20,776 nt of DNA, from NCBI GenBank assembly GCA_002633005.1, contig NMRA01001421.1, positions 1 through 20,776 of the forward strand, given 5' to 3'. The position numbers and the translations under genes were made by a program. This document shows, piece after piece, positions 1 to 8,992 of the stretch; position 1 is the first letter of the stretch; the number at the start of each line of letters is the position of its first letter. The stretch comes from Phoronis australis. Lineage: Eukaryota > Phoronida > Phoronidae. A model generated the notes under the pieces. The model did no database searches and was not told where the DNA came from. It saw only the letters and a program-made list of their open reading frames with translations.

Positions 1-1529
1 TTTGCGATTGCAATGCTTTATTTTCTTTGTATCGAGGACTAACCACTAACTCTGAGACGGTGTTCGTGAAAACGAGGCTGACTGTGTATTACCAGACACT
101 GACACAAGCGGCATTTTTAAATTGCGTCCAAAATTGAGTATACGTGGTTCCGTAAGAAGAAAAACGAGTTTTGACAACCATGGGTATGTTAGGAATGGCA
201 TATACTGCAACCTTTTGGCAATCTAGTGGCGATCTTTTGAAAAACAGCGGTTTAACATCCCTTCCACATCCATAAGAAACGCACGAGAATTGGTTTGTTT
301 ACTCGACGAAGGACGAAATCATGCACTCATGTATTAAAAATATCGTTCGGAATGCCTATATAGCTATTTATGTCTGCGAAGAGATATCCAGGACGACAAA
401 CTCTGCAACACCAATACCCATTATATAAACCCTATCAAATCTGGGCCATATTATGAAGTTCAGAGTTGCCGTCTTACCCGCAAACTTTCATTGTTCCCAA
501 GACGTCGCTGTGGTCGGGTTTCTAATGACTTATTGGCAGCGAAGAACATACACGGAAACCAGTGAACTTTGACATCGTTGTAGTCAAGATAAAAGTTGAC
601 GCTGCTCTGTTTGCCCCAGCCCAGCGGCAGTATGAGATATGCGGTATGCTGATATCTTTTTACCTGAACAAAGTCACCATTAAGTCAACATAATTAAGTC
701 GACGTGTCGGTGTTGAGTGACATGTCATTTTACCCCCAATCACCGTCGACACGATTAGAACGTGAAAACTTGGATATATGTAACGCAAGCAGAATTCAGA
801 GTCTTATTAACTCAGCTGATCAACGCAAGCTTTGAACAGGTGTCGGGAAGGTCGTGTCTGGATAAAAATTGAACGGAGTAATACATGTATCTCAGTGTCA
901 ACGGGATAAGACGACCTCAAGTGTGCACTGAAGGGTAAACGAGAAACCAGTCGGGGTAGGTGGAACGGGGAGCCAATGCCGTGGATCATTGCAACTGCTG
1001 TGTTGGTAAGTTTTTTTTACTTAACACTGACTTGTCACGTAGTCAACCAGCTGGTACCTAAAATAGAGCACTTCTCTAAAACCCTATGTATAGAAATACT
1101 TGCATGTTGTCTCCCAATATTTCCTCGCTGTACGTTGTGCAGAATTCACTAGGGGCCCGTGAATTTGTCTCAGAATCAGTACACCAACTTGTCTCAACCT
1201 CAGTTCACATTTTATCCACGAACTTGACTTGATATATTTGCTTTCAAAAAGCGTAATCACAACCACCGCCTACAGTTATGGTTGTTTCGAGTGCATATTA
1301 CACGCATCACTATAAAAACGATGCACGAGTGCATTTCAAAAGAATCTACTTATCAGATTGTTATTATTTATACTGTATTACTTATCTCAGACTGGTATAA
1401 CTCAGTGTCGTTATTGATTTCCCACGCTATTATTCGGTGCCCATATTTCACCATTTGAAGGCCGATTTTGTTCATTCGCAAGTTAAAAATTGAGAAAGAG
1501 CAACCAGTCGTTAACTGTCTAGCCAGCCT
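1..1529. other. Stretch with no recognisable gene
   Basis: I see no gene, RNA gene or repeat family here. The open frames are short (about 60 codons), composition-driven and match no family I know. The DNA is AT-leaning with scattered CpG. It ends at the unresolved base that precedes the minisatellite. Confidence 0.6.
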
Positions 1530-1530
1530 N
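1530..1530. other. Unresolved base (N) at the array edge
   Basis: A single n sits immediately before the first 47-bp unit. Placed exactly at the edge of a tandem array, it suggests an assembly join or a collapsed region, so the copy number of the array may not be reliable. Confidence 0.9.
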
Positions 1531-2444
1531 TCCCGTAGTCATTGATAATAATTATACAAATATATGTTTTCAGCGTCTCCCGTAGTCATTGATAATAATT
1601 ATACAAATATATGTTTTCAGCGTCTCCCGTAGTCATTGATAATAATTATACAAATATATGTTTTCAGCGTCTCCCGTAGTCATTGATAATAATTATACAA
1701 ATATATGTTTTCAGCGTCTCCCGTAGTCATTGATAATAATTATACAAATATATGTTTTCAGCGTCTCCCGTAGTCATTGATAATAATTATACAAATATAT
1801 GTTTTCAGCGTCTCCCGTAGTCATTGATAATAATTATACAAATATATGTTTTCAGCGTCTCCCGTAGTCATTGATAATAATTATACAAATATATGTTTTC
1901 AGCGTCTCCCGTAGTCATTGATAATAATTATACAAATATATGTTTTCAGCGTCTCCCGTAGTCATTGATAATAATTATACAAATATATGTTTTCAGCGTC
2001 TCCCGTAGTCATTGATAATAATTATACAAATATATGTTTTCAGCGTCTCCCGTAGTCATTGATAATAATTATACAAATATATGTTTTCAGCGTCTCCCGT
2101 AGTCATTGATAATAATTATACAAATATATGTTTTCAGCGTCTCCCGTAGTCATTGATAATAATTATACAAATATATGTTTTCAGCGTCTCCCGTAGTCAT
2201 TGATAATAATTATACAAATATATGTTTTCAGCGTCTCCCGTAGTCATTGATAATAATTATACAAATATATGTTTTCAGCGTCTCCCGTAGTCATTGATAA
2301 TAATTATACAAATATATGTTTTCAGCGTCTCCCGTAGTCATTGATAATAATTATACAAATATATGTTTTCAGCGTCTCCCGTAGTCATTGATAATAATTA
2401 TACAAATATATGTTTTCAGCGTCTCCCGTAGTCATTGATAATAA
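1531..2444. repeat. 47-bp minisatellite, 19.4 identical copies
   Basis: The unit begins TCCCGTAGTCATTGATAATA and ends GTTTTCAGCGTC. It recurs with an exact 47-bp period from 1531 to 2423, followed by a 21-bp partial unit to 2444. By eye I find no substitution in any copy. Since 47 is not a multiple of three and the unit contains TGA and TAG, it is not coding. The left boundary is the N at 1530. On the right the array breaks into single-copy sequence after GATAATAA. Such uniformity implies very recent amplification or gene conversion, or an assembly artefact. There are no spacers, so it is not a CRISPR array. Confidence 0.97.
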
Positions 2445-3224
2445 CGTAACTTAAATGACACGGTTGCATTTATATGTATCTTTTAAAAATGAGTCTTGAT
2501 TAGCCTGGCAACATCAAACGTTGTGAGACGTATACGTGTTTGGTTTTTACGATATGATTCATTAGTAGCAGCGGACACGGAGGTTAGGGATAAAGAGGCC
2601 TACATACCGGTGGGTGCTCTCCTAGGAGAGGTATTCGGGACGTGCCACTCAGATGGGGGAATTTCTTTGCAACCCGCTTCCTTACCAAAGTGTGCCCTTT
2701 CTGACAAAATGATTCACTTTGGAGTTTAAATTTGCATGCTCCTAACTATGCTTATGTGTAGCAGGAACTAAACAATAATTATATTTTAACATACTCTACG
2801 CTAAACAAAGTGCAGTTGTATTCATTGACAACTTGTACATGTGAAAACAAAAAAATCTGCAAATAGGTGACTTTTGCACCAATACCGGACCTACCTCGCG
2901 AGCTCACATAGCCCGCATCATGTAATGTTATTCCACAACACCACGTCACGATACTTACTGTGCACGGTTCCGTGGTTTGCGGCGGATCATTTCCGCCACA
3001 AAATTCGTTCTTAACATTTGGCAATTTTCAACCTACTTCATATTCACATCGACGCTATATGTTGCTTTACTAACTAATTTGACCCAGCAATAACAGAGAT
3101 AAGGAATCAGCCTGCAAGTTTCACTTTAAAACTCCGTAAAAGGTTCCTTTTTCCAAGTATACAAATCTACTGAAGGGTTATCGATATCATCTCTATTGTC
3201 AAACCTTTGGTTGGAAAAATATAT
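2445..3224. other. Stretch with no recognisable gene; short palindrome
   Basis: No gene is recognised. The only structure is an imperfect palindrome at 2976-3002, with arms TTTGCGGCGGA and TTCCGCCACAAA around a short centre, next to a small ACGG/CCGT inverted pair. On the minus strand this stretch also reads as a short Cys-containing peptide followed by a GTAAGT, but the palindrome explains the base pattern equally well. Confidence 0.5.
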
Positions 3225-3384
3225 CATTTTTAACAAGACGGTATCTCTCCCTAGACTGTTTTCACCCTTATGATACATTTTTAACAAGACGGCATCTCTC
3301 CCTAGACTGTTTTCACCCTTATGTGTTTAAAATGCATCAATTTTAACAACACGGCATCTCTCCCTGGACTGTTTTCACCCTTAT
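3225..3384 (+). repeat. ~48-bp direct repeat, three dispersed copies
   Basis: Three copies start near 3225, 3276 and 3338. They share TTTTAACAAGACGG followed by CATCTCTCCCTAGACTG and TTTTCACCCTTAT. Copies 1 and 2 are almost identical, differing by T/C after ACGG. Copy 3 differs at a few bases and lies behind a longer AT-rich spacer, so the array was irregular from the start or has drifted. There is no coding potential. Confidence 0.85.
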
Positions 3385-5261
3385 TCAGAATCCGTACGAA
3401 AATAGATTTCTTCTGAAATTAACCCCTAAAAAAACTTGTGTTTTGAAACAAAATCTACGAAAGGGTGATTTTTTCATGGAAGCTCCCCTGAAAAAGTGCC
3501 CCTTTTATGTAGTCTATCCTAATTTACCAGCTACACACCGTCAAAAATGTACTTGAATACCCCCAGACCCTATATCCAGTTTCTCAGGTACACAGGGATT
3601 GTAGAATGCATGAGGTGAATTGCCCGGTCACCTTGATGCAGTAGCATTGTGTCAAATCATGTGCATTAATTATGAAGATCCTAACCACTCTCTAGTCAAC
3701 GACAAAGCATTCATTAATTTTTTGTTTAGTTTCTATGAAATTATTGAGTAAACATGATCCAGGTTTCCATTTTGTCTAAGCGTAGCACTTTTCAAAGACA
3801 ACACATGCCGTAAGTTATGTCTATCAATTGCCTGTCTGTGGCAAATTATTATGAAAAAGTCATGGTAAAGAGGACACCGCTTCTATCCCACAATGGTTTT
3901 GACCTCCGCAACAAACGGGATCCTCAGCATTGTGTCATGTTTTTCTATAATTACGTTTTTAGGAAGGGAAATGACTAACTTTCAATTCTCGACTGCTCAC
4001 TTCGTGAAAAATGTTCCGCAGTAATCGATTTGTGAATCTCCGTATCGAAGTAATCACACTGAGATTTAATTAAAATGCCCAAAGGCTTGGCGTTGAATAA
4101 ACAATTTGTAGGCAGCCAGGATGTCTTTTTGAATAAAACGTCAATGACTATCGTTATCTTTAAAATCTTGCGAATAAGTTAGAGACAGCTTCAACACAAG
4201 AATATGCTACTGCATCAATTTTGGGCTCATACAAACGACATAATGATAGGGTTGGGCGGTCGATTCCCCGAGGTCAATTTCAGTAACACGTTTGTTACGT
4301 TGTGTGTAGGTGGAACTATAGATTACATGAGCGTATTATGTTGTGTGTGATCTTAGAAGTCCACGTAGGGTTTCACGGGGTTCACGGAGTAAATAGTTGG
4401 CGCTTAAACGTGCTTGCTCTTCTCACTAAATTAGACACGCGTTATACCTCTTCAGTTGCCAGTCTTTCGTAAACCGAATTACTGTACATTTACTAATTCT
4501 GCCATCATATAGTGTCTTATAGATGAATTCTAGCGTACTGCATGTGTGCTTTTCAGTGGCGTATTGAATTCGAAGGAAGGCGCGTACAGTTATACTTTAA
4601 GCACAGGCACACCGATAACCCGTTTTCTAAAACACGTTTGTAAGTATTCGAGCGACAGTCTCATGTTATAGGTTACAGTGTCACATGTTACACGACAGCG
4701 GAAGGACGACAAAATGAAATGAGGAGACCAGCTGAACAGACTCCTTAAACTAGCACTAGCAATATTACTTAGCAAATAATAACATAAAGTGGTTGGCTAA
4801 TATGAATTCACCAATCAAACCAGTGGCACAAGTTCGAAAAGTCACGGCAGATACTCAATTCTGAAACAACATGCCTCTGGTGGTAATGCCAATTTACTTT
4901 CAGTTTAACTTGCCCTGGAGCCATTTGCACCTTGCGTGTCGCTACGCGCGAAGTTGTCATTACGCGCTTAATTGAGTGTGATTTACAAGTGGCGGAGCCA
5001 AAAAGGAGCGTGGCGGGCCGCCCAGAAGTTTACACGCAGGGGAAACCCTGCATTCGGAATAGTGTCATGTAACCTTGGAAATATTTTCCATCAAGTTTGT
5101 TGCTCGTATGACGCCTGCGAGGCTTTGCGCCATTGTAACTAATTGACAAGAGAAGACTATATTCATTGACCAAAGTTTTTATTAGATCTAGACCTACTTG
5201 TCCCTAATAATATGAACATGCTCGTCGGCGTTTTCTTAGTGCAAGAAAATAGGGTATAGTT
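3385..5261. other. Stretch with no recognisable gene
   Basis: No gene, RNA or repeat family is recognised. A small CpG-rich patch at about 4935-5060 (CGCTACGCGCGAAG, GGCGGGCCGCCC) stands out from its AT-rich surroundings and could be a small regulatory patch. No initiator, downstream start codon or splice signals support calling a promoter. Confidence 0.5.
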
Positions 5262-5334
5262 CATGGGCTGAGCAGCACTGAAAAAAGTGAGGAGCTATAG
5301 CCCCCCCCCAGCCCCCTTGTGGTGCACCGCCCAT
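5262..5334 (+). repeat. GC-rich palindromic mini-element, copy 1
   Basis: The element runs from CATGGGC to GCCCAT. Its shared core is GCAGCACTGAAAAAAGTG, then a palindromic centre (GGAGCTATAGCCCC) and a C-run ending in TGGTGCACCGCCCAT. The 5' and 3' ends form a short terminal inverted repeat. Copy 1 is separated from copy 2 by only four bases. It is non-coding and looks like a very short foldback or MITE-type element. Confidence 0.75.
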
Positions 5335-5338
5335 ATAC

Positions 5339-5408
5339 CATGGGCGGCGCAGCACTGAAAAAAAGTGGGGACTATAGCTCCCCAACCCCCTATGGTGCGA
5401 GGCCGATG
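5339..5408 (+). repeat. GC-rich palindromic mini-element, copy 2
   Basis: This copy has the same layout as copy 1: CATGGGCGGCGCAGCACTG, an A-run, GTGGGGACTATAGCTCCCC and TATGGTGCG. Its 3' end has decayed to AGGCCGATG. It abuts the outer end of the 605-bp inverted arm that starts at 5408, so one inserted beside or into the other. Confidence 0.75.
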
Positions 5409-6012
5409 TAGTTAAATGTCTGATTTTTGAGCAACGACGGAGGACTGCCTATAGTGAACTTAATTATCATCGGCGTGTACTGAATTTAAAAGAATGGAAA
5501 CGCACGCACGTGTACACGCATGTGTGTCATCCACCAATCCACAACCAAAGTGGAAATTTGAAGATGCCTGCACTTTACCGTACTCTGCCACTATCAAAAT
5601 AACAGATAACAAACCTACTTTCTGCTATTTTGTTTCTTGGTCAATTTTAAGGCACTACTTTTTGGGAGCTCCCTGGCTGCTATATAGCCTATCTAGGTAT
5701 AGACATTTACTTATAGACTCCCTTGTTACCCTATGTTGTAGCCACCACGCGCGTTCAGTGCCGATGAATAACATGAAGCCTCCTCTAATAGTTTGTACGA
5801 TCCTATGGTCACATTGGGGCGAAGTTGACCGGGTACGGCCCGATGATTACGTGAAGTAAATTCAAAATTATTACTGACTTAGTTATCATAGTAGTACCAG
5901 TAGCTGCAACAATTTTTGTTGTTATTGTCCATCTATATCTTAAACGGATAGGCCGTGACTGGACCTTTTCAGCGGGGGGAGGGGTTTTCGAACGAACCTG
6001 GCTACGGGTCTG
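5408..6012 (-). mobile_element. Left copy of a CAG-ended element (inverted arm, 605 bp)
   Basis: This segment matches the reverse complement of 7035-7710 along its length. Shared words include CCACGCGCGTTCAGTGCCG, CACTTTACCGT and GAATTTAAAAGAA. Read on the minus strand it starts CAGACCCGTAGCCAGG, a CAG terminus with a C/G-run typical of hAT-type non-autonomous elements. The apparent 121-codon open frame at 5494-5859 is not kept in the other arm, so it is not a gene. The homology stops abruptly at 6012 on the inside and near 5408 outside. No clear 8-bp target duplication is visible, so the superfamily is only an inference. Confidence 0.7.
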
Positions 6013-6089
6013 AAAATACACTTTGACATACAAGACTTGAATACGGCTGTGTATTACAGAGACACAGCGGATCATCATTGCCACGTGGT

Positions 6090-6286
6090 CTCCTGGCATG
6101 AAATACTTCCTCGGCATGAAATTTTTCTAGCAAGAAACTCTTTGTCCTGGCGTGATAAATTTTGTGTCCTGGCGTGATAAATTTTGTGTCCTGGCGTGAT
6201 AAATCTTCGCTCTCGACGTGTTAAATTTTTTTGTAAATTTTGGTCCCGAGACGATAAATTATAGGTTCTGGCGCTATAAATTTTAG
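6090..6286 (+). repeat. 22-bp tandem repeat with degenerate flanks
   Basis: Three near-perfect 22-bp units beginning GTCCTGGCGTGATAAATTTT start at 6144, 6166 and 6188. Weaker relatives flank them: TCCTGGCATGAAATACTTCC on the left, and CTCGACGTGTTAAATTT, GTCCCGAGACGATAAATT and GTTCTGGCGCTATAAATT on the right. The gradient from a uniform core to decayed edges is typical of a tandem array maintained by unequal exchange. Confidence 0.85.
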
Positions 6287-6290
6287 TTTT

Positions 6291-7034
6291 GAGTATATTT
6301 TTTGCCTTTTAGAGAATTTAATTCTTGAATAGCTAATATGGGTCCTGGATTTTTTCCGCTTTGGCTTTCCATAGTATTCGTTGTTTGATGTTGAACATTA
6401 GCTCTCGTGTCTGCTTTTGCTGTTACAGTCCAACGTAACAACAGAGGCCTGCGCAGTTCATGTGACATCCGAGCTCTGGTGTTTTAGCGAGACCACACCG
6501 AATCCCACAGACAGACAACTCTGTAACCGCTTTGCCGGCTGTTTTATTTGGGTTTCCTTGAAAACGAGTGATGTCTCGTACACGGTAATAGAAGAACGCG
6601 TTAGGATGATGCAAAACACTTCCACAGACATTTGTTTTTCTGTGCTTCTGTAATGGACTTATTACGCTGAAGAGCGTTTAGCTGCACGCATTGACTTGTT
6701 TGCTTTCCTCTCCTCAACACCGTGTCTCAAGTATACCAACTCTTTGTGAGGTGAGAATTCACTCGACTCGATTGGTTATTAAAATTCTCTTGTAATTATC
6801 CGCGTCTCTCTGAGTTGCATAAAAATCAATGCACTCCGGCTTTGGGCCGCAGGCTTGATTACTCTTGTGCCGAGTTCAACTCGTACAAACTTTCCGACAT
6901 GATGCCTTATCTTGGGTACACCGCACGATAAAGAAGCCATTTTCTAGTGCAGTACCATGACTGATCACCAGTTAACTCTCAACGTACATAAATCAGTCAG
7001 GTCAAACCAATTTCCTTTTTGCAGAGAGTGTCAG
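6291..7034. other. Spacer between the inverted arms; weak exon-like patch
   Basis: No gene can be called. One patch merits note: a pyrimidine-rich tract ending TTACAG at 6428 is followed by an open frame with four cysteines and a possible donor at 6584/6585 (CACG|GTAATA). The peptide matches no domain I can name, so it remains only an exon-like pattern. The rest of the spacer shows nothing. Confidence 0.4.
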
Positions 7035-7710
7035 CAGGCCCGTAACCAGGGGTAGGGGTTAGGGAGTTCGATCAACCCCCCGCGGAAGAGGTCCAGCCCC
7101 ACCCATCTGTTAGTTAGGTTATAGATGGGCAACAACAAATTGTTGTGGATACTAGTATTACTAACTGCAATGATAATCAAGTTAGTAATGATTTTGAATT
7201 TGCTTCTGATTCAAAGCGCTTCTCGTAATCATCGGACCGTACCGGGCCAACTTCGCTCAATTGGTGTTTGCGCCGATGGCAGAATCGTGCAGACTATATT
7301 GGGTGAGGCTTTATGTTATTCATCGGCACTGAACGCGCGTGGTGGCTACACCTCAGGGTAACAAGGGAGTCTAGAAGTAAATGTGTAAAACAAGCTAAGC
7401 GCTACAGCAGCGAGACAGTTTCCAAAAATAATGTGTTGGAATGCATTAAAATCGACCAAAAACAAAACAGCAGAATATAGGTTTGTTAACTGCTATTTTT
7501 GTTATTCTTGCTAGCATAGAACGGTAAAGTGCAAGCAATTTCAAACTGAAAGTGATCGTCAAATATGTTGATCATCCAGTGTCCACTTTGATTGTGGATT
7601 GGTGGATTGACATGCATGCGTGTACATCTGTGTGCGTTTCCGTTCTTTTAAATTCAGTGCCCGCTGACGCAATCCTCCGTGGTTGCTCAAAAATCAAACA
7701 TTCAAATACC
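7035..7710 (+). mobile_element. Right copy of the CAG-ended element (inverted arm, 676 bp)
   Basis: The element starts CAGGCCCGTAACCAGGGG and runs rightward, mirroring 5408-6012 in reverse orientation. It includes GAACGCGCGTGGTGGCTAC and GGTTGCTCAAAAATC. It is about 70 bp longer than the left arm, with indels spread along it. The CAG ends of both copies face each other. This fits two independent insertions of one family better than one foldback transposon, which should have its true termini outermost. No intact coding sequence is present. Confidence 0.7.
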
Positions 7711-7865
7711 GTGTTTTCGTCCACTGAGAAAACCCCCGAACATGTTCACATTATTGGGAAAAAGTAGGTGTAGACCTGATAAAGTCTTTTCTTTTTGATC
7801 AGTGTCAATGGTTCGCAGCCTCGCAGACTTCAGACAAGCAACAAACTTGATGCAGAAGAATTCCA

Positions 7866-8655
7866 AGGTTACTATTCCGGAGGTTCACTACTCCGAAGAT
7901 TCACTTCTCCGAAAGTTTGCTACCTTCGAAAGTTACTCTGATTTTCTGCTAATGGGTCGGAACTGATGTGAATAAAGTATTTGTGTCCGTTTAGTAACCA
8001 TTTATAGGGTGTGCAAGAGTTGAGTTGTCCTTAAAACATTGATTACATCGTTTACAAATGAGCTTAGTTATAATCACTGCCAATCGTGTTTCTTGAATTT
8101 ATCTAACGGCTAATTCCCAAGCATGCTGGTACAACATACATGGGGCACGGGTCAAGGCTGCGGCGAACGGGTTTCAGTAAATATTGGAAGATGGAATGGG
8201 ACTCTCGGACTTCGTGAAGGCTGGCAGGGACAGGGTAACCTACTAACTACATTTAATTTCGTCGTATCCGGTGCGCGTGGGTGAGGTTGAAACTTAGCTG
8301 CCCTAAACTATTTAGTCGCGGAGTGAAATGATGCGGTCTTGACATGGATTTGATGAAAGTGTCGTGATTGACAATTCATCAATATTGCAGCAACTTCATA
8401 TTATTTTAAAATTGCAAGTACACAGACCTACTCATTTTTCCGTATTCATCATGAAGTCCAAGCAAAGTGCTGTGGTAACTGGACGTTGTTTTCGGTATAC
8501 CGATTCACCCACTCAGTGCATCTAATAACCGAAGTATCGTTTATCGTTTATTTTTGAATGGTAAAGTATGAAAATTAAACCTGAGTCCGGAATTTTAGAT
8601 ATGAATCTTCGAAGTAGTGAACGTTTGGAATGGTGAACCTTTGGAATAGTGGGCT
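7866..8655. mobile_element. Putative non-autonomous element with ends of inverted 16-bp tandem units
   Basis: The left end (7866-7933) is a run of degenerate 16-bp units such as CCGAAGATTCACTTCT. The right end (about 8601-8655) carries the reverse-complement series (GAAGTAGTGAACGTTT, GGAATGGTGAACCTTT, GGAATAGTGGGCTCTT). Two arrays of the same unit in opposite orientation, about 700 bp apart, look like the subterminal ends of one DNA element. The interior (7934-8600) has no coding sequence I recognise. I could not identify a target-site duplication, so the exact ends are uncertain. Confidence 0.6.
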
Positions 8656-8931
8656 CTTCCCATTTCCAGCGATGTAAGCAACTTAAGTAATATGCAAAAA
8701 GACAACAATATTAAAATTTTTCAAGTTCGTCCGAGTATGTAATAAGGTGTAATCACTCATTTAAGCACGCCTGATTTGAACGTTTGGCAGGAAATAACGC
8801 TAGAACGTTCTCTTTCTGGACCACTAACGTTACATCCGAAGTTGAGTCCCGTTCTTTTCGACCAACCGTCCCGGTGTCTTCATTTCTGGTATTATGAATT
8901 CCGTCCATCTACGGAAGATTACATGGGCGGC

Positions 8932-8992
8932 GCAGCACTGAAAAAAGTAGGGGGTTATAGCCCCCCCAGCCCCCTATGGTGCGCTGCCCATG
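8932..8992 (+). repeat. GC-rich palindromic mini-element, copy 3
   Basis: This is the best-preserved and shortest copy (61 bp). The 13-bp ends CATGGGCGGCGCA and TGCGCTGCCCATG are inverted repeats with one mismatch. Inside are GCACTGAAAAAAGTAGGGGG, TATAG and a C-run. It lies about 3.5 kb from copies 1 and 2, which shows that the unit is dispersed and not only tandem. Confidence 0.78.

Noticed and set aside
1531-2444. CRISPR-like array
   Set aside because: The whole 47-bp unit repeats with no variable spacers, and the context is eukaryotic. It is a minisatellite.
2950-3010. Thrombospondin type 1 tail on the minus strand (FCGGNDPPQTTEPC followed by GTAAGT)
   Set aside because: Only the last few residues fit, there is no WSxWS block upstream, and a palindrome at 2976-3002 explains the sequence.
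5494-5859. 121-codon open frame as a gene
   Set aside because: It lies in an inverted repeat arm, and the frame is broken in the matching arm at 7035-7710.
6030-6100. Second thrombospondin-like tail on the minus strand (GNDDPLCLCNTQPY)
   Set aside because: It has a poor cysteine pattern, no upstream domain and no splice signals. Probably coincidence.
7801-7808. AGTGTCA as the distal 8-bp duplication for the CAG-ended element at 7035
   Set aside because: The bases before it are not a CTG terminus and homology to the other arm ends near 7710, so the match is probably chance.
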